From assembly GCA_003862155.1 (NCBI GenBank), contig QOUV01000004.1, positions 62,001 to 126,000 on the forward strand: DNA of 64,000 nt, read 5' to 3'. The position numbers and the translations under genes are program-made. The stretch is from Lachnospiraceae bacterium. Lineage in GTDB: Bacteria > Bacillota > Clostridia > Lachnospirales > Lachnospiraceae. Each line of letters begins with the position of its first letter. Position 1 is the first letter of the stretch. A model generated the notes under the pieces. The model worked only from the letters and a program-made list of their open reading frames with translations, searched no databases and was not told where the DNA came from. This document shows, piece after piece, positions 34,071 through 41,449 of the stretch.

Positions 34071-35261
34071 TCACTTTTTATAAGTTTTGTTGTCCATATA
34101 GGAGACAAATACATTCTCTCCCTTCAGGACGTCTACGGTTTCCCATTCCCATTTGTTCTTAAGAGAGACCTTTTTCCTCTCTAAGATCATCTCAGCTTTG
34201 CCGTTGCCATCAACCAGCACTTTTCTCCTGGTTCCTGCCGTGGTGCCGCAATTAAACTCACGCATCTGCGTCTTATCGCAAATGACCTTGAGCCTTACTC
34301 TCGATAACGGAGTTTCTTCTTCAATCTCAAACAGGTACTTTTTACCGTTCTGCTTTACCGAAGTCTTGCTTCTCGTGAGCATCCACATATTTGAAAAATT
34401 GTACTCATATGTTTCGCCATCGAGGAAGATACCGCCTGCAAGAGCTTTTTCAGTATCTATCGTTCCAACTTTGACCTTTGTGCCTTCGCCGAATGCGAAA
34501 GCGCTGTTTTTAAGTCTGCCGTTCTTTTTACTGGTAAGATTCGAGCAGCTGATATAATCCCAGCTCGGTCCAGCTGTCTTTCCCCAGACCTTGTCGGCGT
34601 ATCCATTCGAGTTCTCCGGCTTTACTTTGTATTTTTCACCGTTCCACTCGATTTCTCCGGAATACTCTGTAATAAGTCCTTCGGTGTGCCAATACGCATC
34701 CATTATCTCGGAATCGCGCAAAGGTCCGGATGTGCTGTATCCCAAGTTCAGCGCTACGCGTTTATTGATCTTCAAGTCCCAGATAAGATTTCCAGCCTCG
34801 CTGTAATCCAGCGGATTCTTCTCGACCATCTCCGATGTGACTTTGATCCTGCCCATCGTCCTGGTCTCTGAAAGGAAGCAGTCCTCTGCACTCGCAAGCA
34901 CATCCATCTCAGTTCCAATGCTCACAGAATCCCATGGAAAGTATCTGACCAGAACTGATCCATCTTCTCCGCCTACAGTCGCAAGCACCATAAAAAATGA
35001 CGGCTTTTCATCTTCCCTCGAAAAAACCGGCTCATCTTCCCGAAGCTGTGGATTTACTCCGCCAAAATCTATCGTAAAACTCCGCTCTTTGCCTGTAGTC
35101 TCACTGACTCCGTGGAAGCAGTGCCTCCAGAGGTCAAATCCCTGTTTCGCCAGTGCCCCGCGAAGCATAAAGGAGTCACGGTCCAGATCGTGCTTGTTAA
35201 AACTCGGACCTGCGGCATCCAGAGGTTTTTTTAACATCTTAGGAAGGTCTGTGATTGCCAT
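34071..35261 (-). CDS. Tocopherol-cyclase-like beta-barrel protein
   Basis: 396 residues, no signal peptide. The N-terminal part (FMLRGALAKQGFDLWRHCFHGVSETTGKE), the KPSFFMVLATVG strand and the central YWHTEGLITEYSGEIEWNGE and ADKVWGKTAGPSWDYISC segments follow the pattern of tocopherol cyclase/lipocalin-like proteins found in some Clostridia. Actual tocopherol synthesis is not expected in an anaerobe, so the substrate is unknown. Probably co-transcribed with pfkA. Start follows AAAGGAG. Confidence 0.6.
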   Translation of the reverse strand: MAITDLPKMLKKPLDAAGPSFNKHDLDRDSFMLRGALAKQGFDLWRHCFHGVSETTGKERSFTIDFGGVNPQLREDEPVFSREDEKPSFFMVLATVGGEDGSVLVRYFPWDSVSIGTEMDVLASAEDCFLSETRTMGRIKVTSEMVEKNPLDYSEAGNLIWDLKINKRVALNLGYSTSGPLRDSEIMDAYWHTEGLITEYSGEIEWNGEKYKVKPENSNGYADKVWGKTAGPSWDYISCSNLTSKKNGRLKNSAFAFGEGTKVKVGTIDTEKALAGGIFLDGETYEYNFSNMWMLTRSKTSVKQNGKKYLFEIEEETPLSRVRLKVICDKTQMREFNCGTTAGTRRKVLVDGNGKAEMILERKKVSLKNKWEWETVDVLKGENVFVSYMDNKTYKK

Positions 35262-35285
35262 TTTTTCTCCTTTCTGAAAAAGTTC

Positions 35286-35314
35286 TTGTCAAATTCGTTT
35301 TTTTATAGTACAAT
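35286..35314 (+). promoter_or_regulatory. Promoter of tRNA-Ser
   Basis: TTGTCA (35286-35291), 17-bp spacer, TACAAT (35309-35314), ending 11 bp before the first tRNA base. Confidence 0.85.
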
Positions 35315-35325
35315 AAGTCACTGTT

Positions 35326-35415
35326 GGAGACGTATCGAAGCGGTCATAACGAGGCGCACTCGAAATGCGTTTGCCGCCCAATCGCGGCACAAGGGTTCGA
35401 ATCCCTTCGTCTCCG
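35326..35415 (+). tRNA. tRNA-Ser (anticodon CGA)
   Basis: A 90-nt class II tRNA. 7-bp acceptor GGAGACG/CGTCTCC, anticodon loop CTCGAAA giving CGA (reads UCG), long variable arm GCCGC/GCGGC, T-arm AAGGG-TTCGAAT-CCCTT. The 3' CCA is not encoded. It is a solitary plus-strand gene between two leftward genes. Confidence 0.96.
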
Positions 35416-35423
35416 GTATTTTG

Positions 35424-35449
35424 AAGGTTCCCTTTCGGGAACCTTTTTT
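35424..35449 (+). terminator. Terminator of tRNA-Ser
   Basis: 9-bp stem AAGGTTCCC/GGGAACCTT with loop TTTC, followed by T-rich sequence. It reaches the stop codon of the convergent greA gene (35448). Confidence 0.93.
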
Positions 35450-35951
35450 AGTAGCTTTTTATCTGGTCATCTTCGTCTGTAGTAGACTCGTCTATATCCT
35501 TTATGACCACATCATATGAGTAATTGTCATTTACCCTGACAGTGACGGTGTCTCCGACTTTTTTACCGTAGATGGCTTTGCCTAGAGGGGACTCTATAGA
35601 GATCTTGTTTTCGAGAGAATTACCGCGGATGCTCGTCGTGATCTTATATTTCTCAGTCTCATCATCCTCCGGAATATACAGAGTCACCGTATTATTCATA
35701 CCGACAGTTCCCTCCTCAGATTTGTCGGAGATGACTGTGGCATTCTGAAGCATTCTCTCAAGGTAGCGGATTCTGCTGTCATTACGATTTTTCGCCCGCT
35801 TTGCCTCGTGATACTCGAAATTCTCAGACAAGTCCCCATGTGCCCTTGTCTCCTGCACCTCAGCTATAAGTTTCGGTCTCTTGTTGAACTTTCTGTCGTC
35901 TATTTCAGCCTGAATTTTCTTTACATCTGACTCTGTAAGTTTTTCTCCCAT
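35448..35951 (-). CDS. greA: Transcription elongation factor GreA
   Basis: Stimulates RNA cleavage by backtracked RNA polymerase. 167 residues. N-terminal coiled coil (about 1-75) with the family segment HGDLSENFEYHEAK, followed by the C-terminal FKBP-like domain (SIESPLGKAIYGKKVGDTVTV). The acidic coiled-coil tip is present (GDLSEN). Starts 19 bp after rpiB. Confidence 0.94.
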   Translation of the reverse strand: MGEKLTESDVKKIQAEIDDRKFNKRPKLIAEVQETRAHGDLSENFEYHEAKRAKNRNDSRIRYLERMLQNATVISDKSEEGTVGMNNTVTLYIPEDDETEKYKITTSIRGNSLENKISIESPLGKAIYGKKVGDTVTVRVNDNYSYDVVIKDIDESTTDEDDQIKSY

Positions 35952-35970
35952 GTCCTGCCTGCTATACTAC

Positions 35971-36420
35971 TTATTTGTTGTATTTTTTCTCTATCTCTGT
36001 GATCATGTCGATTCTTGTCTGGTGACGTCCACCCTGAGGAACTGCATTCAGATAGCTGTCAACTATGTCTTTCGCAAGCTCCGGTCCGACGATCCTGGCT
36101 CCAATCCCTAAGATATTCGCATGGTTGTGCTCTCTTACGAGGTGAGCCGTTGTGGTATCTGAGCAGCATGCTGCGCGGATTCCAGGGACTTTATTTGCTG
36201 CAAGTGTGATTCCCACTCCTGTACCACAGATAAGTATTCCCAGATCACCATCTCCAGCCATAAGTGCCTCTGCGACTTTCTGTCCTATCTCAGGGTAGTT
36301 CACTCTCTCTGTCGTATCCGTCCCAAAATTTTCGACTTCATACCCTTCTTCCTGCAGATGCTCCATAATTTCAAATTTCAGCTCAGTACCCGCATGATCG
36401 TTCCCTATTAAAATCTTCAT
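35971..36420 (-). CDS. rpiB: Ribose-5-phosphate isomerase B
   Basis: Interconverts ribose 5-phosphate and ribulose 5-phosphate. 149 residues from the ATG at 36420, five bases after AAGGAG; a GTG two codons upstream is an alternative. RpiB/LacAB motifs: GNDHAGTELK near 8, CGTGVGITLAANK near 67 (active-site Cys), HNHANILGIGARI near 98. Normal length. Confidence 0.95.
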   Translation of the reverse strand: MKILIGNDHAGTELKFEIMEHLQEEGYEVENFGTDTTERVNYPEIGQKVAEALMAGDGDLGILICGTGVGITLAANKVPGIRAACCSDTTTAHLVREHNHANILGIGARIVGPELAKDIVDSYLNAVPQGGRHQTRIDMITEIEKKYNK

Positions 36421-36446
36421 TTTCACTCCTTAGATTCTCTTACAAC

Positions 36447-37514
36447 TTAGATTATCTCATAAACTGTTCTTGTATGATAGGTTTTTCCTGCCTCGATAAC
36501 TGGCTGATCGTATTTTGGTACATTTATCGCATTCGGGAAAAACTGTGTCTCAAAAGCGAGTCCGCCGCGGCGTACATAGAGCCTGCCGCTCTTTCCATAC
36601 TCTTTTCCGCTAATATTGTTTCCAGCATAGAACTGGACTCCCGGACGGTCCGTAATCACATTAACCTGTAATGACTTGTCTGGAAGTCTGAACTGAGCTG
36701 CCTCGTATTCCTTCATTCCGTCGTGGTCAAATGCCGGTCTGTGGTATTTCTCATCCTTTAACAGTTCATAGTTGTGGTCATATCCGCCAGCCCACTTCAG
36801 CTGATCATAGTCTGCATCAATCCTCTCGCTTATAGCGTGGAATTCTCTAAAGTCCATCGGAGTTCCCTCCACTTTAGTGTCTGTGCCGTGCGGGATCGAC
36901 TCCTCATCTGTCTCTGAGAAATAATCTGCATGAATGCAGACTTCATGGTCCTGGATATCTCCGTTTCCCTCTCCGTGCAAATTGAAGTAAGAGTGGTTCG
37001 TCGGATTGAAAACAGTCTTTTTATCTGAAATCCCTTTGTAATCCAGGATCAAATGGCTGTCTGAATCAATGGTATATGTGGCCTCTATGTCCATATTTCC
37101 CGGGAAACCAAATTCCATATCAGGTCTGTGGTAAACAAAGGTAACGTGGTCCGCTGCCTCTTCTTTAGTCTCCCACATGCTTCTCTGAACAGAATGAAAA
37201 GCACTGTGGAGATTGTTGTGGCCGAATTCATTCTTATCGAGCTGATACTCTACGCCGTCTATTTTAAATGAAGCGCCGCCGACTCTGTTTGCATTTGGTC
37301 CGATAAGGCATCCATAGTTCGGATCATTGTCAAAGTACTGTTCAATATTCTTGTAGCCAAGTACGATGTCGCGGTCCTCTCCATCTGCCATCTTCACATG
37401 AAGTTCCATCAGATTAGCGCCGAAATTCATGACCTTAGCATGAAGCCTTCCTCCGGAAATCTCGTACGCAATGATATCTTTTCCATCCTCTGTTTTTCCT
37501 ATAACCTGTCCCAT
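36447..37514 (-). CDS. galM: Aldose 1-epimerase (galactose mutarotase)
   Basis: Interconverts alpha and beta anomers of aldohexoses. 355 residues, normal length. The catalytic His motif NPTNHSYFNLHG is clear, along with an earlier GPNANRVGGASF and the substrate-site GGYDHNYEL. No signal peptide, so cytoplasmic. No galactose operon genes are adjacent. Start follows AGGAGG. Confidence 0.94.
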   Translation of the reverse strand: MGQVIGKTEDGKDIIAYEISGGRLHAKVMNFGANLMELHVKMADGEDRDIVLGYKNIEQYFDNDPNYGCLIGPNANRVGGASFKIDGVEYQLDKNEFGHNNLHSAFHSVQRSMWETKEEAADHVTFVYHRPDMEFGFPGNMDIEATYTIDSDSHLILDYKGISDKKTVFNPTNHSYFNLHGEGNGDIQDHEVCIHADYFSETDEESIPHGTDTKVEGTPMDFREFHAISERIDADYDQLKWAGGYDHNYELLKDEKYHRPAFDHDGMKEYEAAQFRLPDKSLQVNVITDRPGVQFYAGNNISGKEYGKSGRLYVRRGGLAFETQFFPNAINVPKYDQPVIEAGKTYHTRTVYEII

Positions 37515-37531
37515 TGTTAAAACCTCCTAGT

Positions 37532-38365
37532 TTATTTATTTATCAAAAATAACAGTGGATTATTCATATAGAGTATATTTAATACCTCATTCTTTGTAAT
37601 CTGTGCTGTAATTTTCTGGCAGAGCGACGTAGTCGAGAAGCATGTGACAATATCCATAAACAGCCAGAGAATAAGCAGCGCTACGATGACTCCCCAGATA
37701 CCGCCGAGCACCTTTGAAAAACCTCCGATCACAGGTACCTTTCCCAAAATCTGCGCTACAAGAGAAAGAATTCTCGTTATGATAAAAGCGATCAGAAGCG
37801 AAATCAGTATCGCAATTCCCTTAACCATCAGTGTCGCCACCTGTGTACCAATGGCATCCGAGATAGTCTGGTTTGCAGCTGTGATTTTTTTCGCATTTGA
37901 TGCGTTGATGTTTGCAGTCATGTTTGCTGCATCATTGGTCTTTTTATTTATCTTTTTCGAATAGTAATCCGAAGCCTTTATCGGAACTTTAATCCCCAGA
38001 TCCTCCAGGAAGTCCTTCATACTCTGTGAGTCTGACAATACAATATCTGCTTTCCTGGGCTTTTCGATATCATCTGAATAGATACTGTCAGTTTTTTTCT
38101 CTGCCTCCTTTTTCAGCGCATCTATATATTTGTTTTCTTTTTTGACCAGACCGGCTTTAACGTTCTCTGAAACCGAATTACGAAAGTTTGTATAAGCGCC
38201 ACCCTTCATCAGATACTTTTCGATCGGTGGTGCCACAAAATATAAAAAACCTATTATGATAGCCCAGTTAATAAGTCCACTTACAATCCCGAAGAGTCCC
38301 CTGTGAAAACCAATGGCAAACGCCGCCACAAACAGTATTATTGTCAATATCAGTACAGAATTCAA
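37532..38365 (-). CDS. CvpA-family membrane protein
   Basis: 277 residues. Hydrophobic segments near 2-22, 27-45, 178-205 and 225-250, with a central soluble helical stretch (about 60-170, rich in Lys/Asn/Ala) larger than in E. coli CvpA (162 residues). CvpA relatives are four-helix membrane proteins linked to colicin V export and envelope stress. The apparent start is TTG at 38365, about 7 bases after GGAGG; no in-frame ATG lies nearby. Overall assignment from hydropathy and end motifs only. Confidence 0.72.
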   Translation of the reverse strand: MNSVLILTIILFVAAFAIGFHRGLFGIVSGLINWAIIIGFLYFVAPPIEKYLMKGGAYTNFRNSVSENVKAGLVKKENKYIDALKKEAEKKTDSIYSDDIEKPRKADIVLSDSQSMKDFLEDLGIKVPIKASDYYSKKINKKTNDAANMTANINASNAKKITAANQTISDAIGTQVATLMVKGIAILISLLIAFIITRILSLVAQILGKVPVIGGFSKVLGGIWGVIVALLILWLFMDIVTCFSTTSLCQKITAQITKNEVLNILYMNNPLLFLINK

Positions 38366-38380
38366 TCTATTTCCTCCATA

Positions 38381-39502
38381 TCAGTTGAGTTTTATTATCT
38401 GGCTGTTCTCCGGCTGGATAAGGAAATAATCTCTCTCGTTTCCAGCAGCCTCGAAAGCTATTACTTCATCTGGGAAAGTGTAGCTGAATTTTGTCTTTCC
38501 TCTGACATCGAATAACCTTATTTTCTCTCCTGTTTGTTCTATCAGCAGATCGTCTCTTAAAAAACTGCATCTCTTATACGAGGCGTCGAGTTTTTCTGTA
38601 CAGGTCTTTCGGCCGTTATCATCATAAACCTCGAGCACTTTGTCATTTTTCACCGTACGGTGTATGAGTCCGAAATACCCACCGCTCATTATAACACTTT
38701 CAGTCTCGAAATCAGTTTTTATCTTCTTCTTTTCTTTTACATCATTGCCGGATGTGTAAAGCACTGCGCCAGAATCTGTCAGTGCCGCTGCACTTCCATC
38801 AGAGAAAAAAGCTGTCTGAGGGCACACTGTGTCGTCATACTTAAATGACGCTATGATATTATCCTTCTTCTGGTCACCAGCATCTGTAAAATCATAAATA
38901 TTTATCTGTGTGGCCAGAGAATCTGTTTTTATAACTGATAGAGACATAATGAGTCTCGTCCCGTCGTCTGACATGGCTATCGACATTGGATATCCTGTCT
39001 GCGACAGATGAACCTGTCCGTCTGCCAAAGACGTTCCATCAGCCTTGTAAATATTTATATATCCAGTGTCCTCTTCCTCGGTAAGTACTGCCGATATGCC
39101 GTTTGACGCTATGTCTGCCTGTACTATCGGGTGAGTGGTCGAAATAACGGAGATCTCTTTCTGTGGAGACATGATCACAAATGTGCTGCCTCCTCTGTCG
39201 TATATCAGAAGCCTGTCGCCACTGATCCTGACCTCGGGATTCTGCATATTGTACGATTCATTCCATAATGTCCTGCCATCGGAATCATACAGTTGTGCTC
39301 CATCTCTTGAATAAGCCATCAGCCCATCTGCAAAGGATACAAAATTCTGCGCCGAAGCACCATTTGTCGAAAAACTCTGCTCGACATCGTAAGAATCGTA
39401 CGATCTGTCATTCTGCCACAGTGCGATCACTATCACTGCCACTACCAGGACAGCAGCTGTAATCAGTGTGATAACTCTCCGCTTATTAAAAAATGAGTTC
39501 AT
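38381..39502 (-). CDS. DUF5711-like membrane-anchored beta-propeller protein
   Basis: 373 residues: basic N-terminus, one membrane helix (about 10-28), then an extracytoplasmic domain made of repeated four-strand units (LMAYSRDGAQLYDSDG, LLIYDRGGSTFVIMS, INIYKADGTS, LEVYDDNGRKT), typical of a WD40/PQQ-like propeller. Resembles DUF5711 proteins of Clostridia. Function unknown. The ATG overlaps the glgB stop by 4 bp, so the two are co-translated. Confidence 0.7.
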   Translation of the reverse strand: MNSFFNKRRVITLITAAVLVVAVIVIALWQNDRSYDSYDVEQSFSTNGASAQNFVSFADGLMAYSRDGAQLYDSDGRTLWNESYNMQNPEVRISGDRLLIYDRGGSTFVIMSPQKEISVISTTHPIVQADIASNGISAVLTEEEDTGYINIYKADGTSLADGQVHLSQTGYPMSIAMSDDGTRLIMSLSVIKTDSLATQINIYDFTDAGDQKKDNIIASFKYDDTVCPQTAFFSDGSAAALTDSGAVLYTSGNDVKEKKKIKTDFETESVIMSGGYFGLIHRTVKNDKVLEVYDDNGRKTCTEKLDASYKRCSFLRDDLLIEQTGEKIRLFDVRGKTKFSYTFPDEVIAFEAAGNERDYFLIQPENSQIIKLN

Positions 39503-41424
39503 ACATCATAATCAAAGCTGAAAAGCGCCACACCAAATGCCGGGAGCGGATATCCGATCGAATAGTCCCGTCCGTCGCACGGCTTTCTCTCCGGTGTAAA
39601 GCTCTTCTTTTTTCTCTTCTTCTGCTGAGGCTCCGTGTCTCCGGTATACTCCGGTTCGTCGCTCGAGAGTATCAGCTCATGTTTCTGTGTACTTACTACT
39701 CCGACTCTGTAATCAGGATATGCGACTGGTGTGAAGTTTACGACGCAGAGAATATTCTTCTTTCCGTCCTTGCTCTTCCTGATAAAACTGAATATACTCC
39801 TGTAGCTGTCGTTTGCATTTATCCACTCAAAACCATTCCAGTTGATATCCTGCTGCCAGAGGGACGGATATTTCCTGTAAATATGCAGAAGCTTCTTTAC
39901 CCAGTTCTGCATTCCCCTGTGGCGCGGATTCTCGAGCTCATACCATGAGAGCTCCCATTTCTCACTCCACTCGTGAGTCTGGGCAAATTCCTGACCCATG
40001 AAAAGCAGCTTTTTGCCTGGATGGCACATCATAAATGCGTACCCTGCGCGGAGATTTGCAAACTTCTCTGCCTCGTCACCCGGCATCTTCTCGATCATCG
40101 ACTTCTTCAGGTGGACAACCTCGTCATGCGAAATAACGAGAATGTATTTCTCGTATTCGTTATAGCTCATCGCAAAAGTCATGCGATTGTGATTGTCCTT
40201 GCGGAAGAACGGATCCAGCTGCATATAATCGAGGAAATCGTGCATCCAGCCCATATTCCACTTATACGAAAAGTTCAGGCCGTCATCTTCTACATTCCCT
40301 GTGACTTTCGGCCAGGCTGTCGACTCCTCGGCGATCATCAGAAATCCCTTGTATCTGCCTGTCATCAGTGAATTTATATGTTTGAAGAATTCGATGGCTT
40401 CGAGGTTCTCGTTTCCACCGTTTTTGTTCGGTACCCACTGTCCTGCTTCTTTTCCATAATCGAGATAAAGCATCGATGCGACCGCATCTACTCTGAGTCC
40501 ATCTATATGGTAGTTCTCAACCCAGTTTATAGCTGAACCGATCAGGAAATTCTTCACCTGCGGCTTGCCATAGTCGAAAATCTTCGTGCCCCATTCAGGA
40601 TGCTCGCCCTTTCTCGGATCTGAATATTCAAAAAGCGGCTCTCCGTCAAAATCTGCGAGACCATGAGCATCTTTTGGAAAATGCGCCGGTACCCAGTCGA
40701 GGATAACTCCGATATTTTTGGTGTGGAAAGCGTTTACAAGGTACATGAAATCCTGAGGTGTCCCGTACCTTGATGTCGGAGCATAGTATCCAGTGACCTG
40801 ATAACCCCACGATCCGTCATAAGGATACTCTGAGATCCCCATCAGCTCCACATGTGTGTAGCCCATGTCTGCTACATAATCTACAAGCCGGTCTGCGAGC
40901 TCCCTGTAAGTATAAAAGCCATCGTCATCTGTTCCCGGATGTCTCATCCATGAACCCAGGTGAACTTCGTAAATCGAAAGCGGTTTCTCATAGTAAGGAG
41001 TGTCATCTGCTCTCTCTTTGAGCCAGCTGCTGTCCGTCCATTTGAAACCATCAGTCGTCCAAAGCCTGCTGGCAGTTCCCGGCCTGAGCTCTGCATACTC
41101 TGCGAAAGGATCAGCCTTGTAGAGGTTCTGATCGTTGCTTCCATGGATCAGATATTTGTACATCTGGCCTTTTTTAGCTCCAGCAATAAAGCACTCCCAG
41201 ACACCGATTTCTTCTGGAGAGATCTTTGACATCGGAGCAGCCTGCTCGTCCCAGCCGTTAAACTCTCCAATAACATGGACTTCCTTCGCATGAGGTGCCC
41301 AAACATCAAACCAAAAGCCCTTCTGTCCGTTAACCGTTCCCGGATGTGCTCCAAGTTTTCTGAAGATGTCGTAATGCGTCCCTTGCCCGAATAAGTATGC
41401 ATCTAAATCTGTAAAGTGACTCAT
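39499..41424 (-). CDS. glgB: 1,4-alpha-glucan branching enzyme
   Basis: Makes alpha-1,6 branches in glycogen. 641 residues. N-terminal CBM48 (about 20-105), then the GH13 barrel with GLRVDAVASMLYLDYG (nucleophile Asp), MIAEESTAWP (acid Glu) and ISHDEVVH (third carboxylate). The C-terminal beta domain ends near 640, with an unusual Lys/Arg-rich insert (about 595-610, PQQKKRKKKSF) not typical of the family. No glgA/C/D/P genes adjoin. Start follows GGAGGCGGGG. Confidence 0.95.
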   Translation of the reverse strand: MSHFTDLDAYLFGQGTHYDIFRKLGAHPGTVNGQKGFWFDVWAPHAKEVHVIGEFNGWDEQAAPMSKISPEEIGVWECFIAGAKKGQMYKYLIHGSNDQNLYKADPFAEYAELRPGTASRLWTTDGFKWTDSSWLKERADDTPYYEKPLSIYEVHLGSWMRHPGTDDDGFYTYRELADRLVDYVADMGYTHVELMGISEYPYDGSWGYQVTGYYAPTSRYGTPQDFMYLVNAFHTKNIGVILDWVPAHFPKDAHGLADFDGEPLFEYSDPRKGEHPEWGTKIFDYGKPQVKNFLIGSAINWVENYHIDGLRVDAVASMLYLDYGKEAGQWVPNKNGGNENLEAIEFFKHINSLMTGRYKGFLMIAEESTAWPKVTGNVEDDGLNFSYKWNMGWMHDFLDYMQLDPFFRKDNHNRMTFAMSYNEYEKYILVISHDEVVHLKKSMIEKMPGDEAEKFANLRAGYAFMMCHPGKKLLFMGQEFAQTHEWSEKWELSWYELENPRHRGMQNWVKKLLHIYRKYPSLWQQDINWNGFEWINANDSYRSIFSFIRKSKDGKKNILCVVNFTPVAYPDYRVGVVSTQKHELILSSDEPEYTGDTEPQQKKRKKKSFTPERKPCDGRDYSIGYPLPAFGVALFSFDYDV

Positions 41425-41449
41425 TTCCCCGCCTCCATCTAAAATTAAA

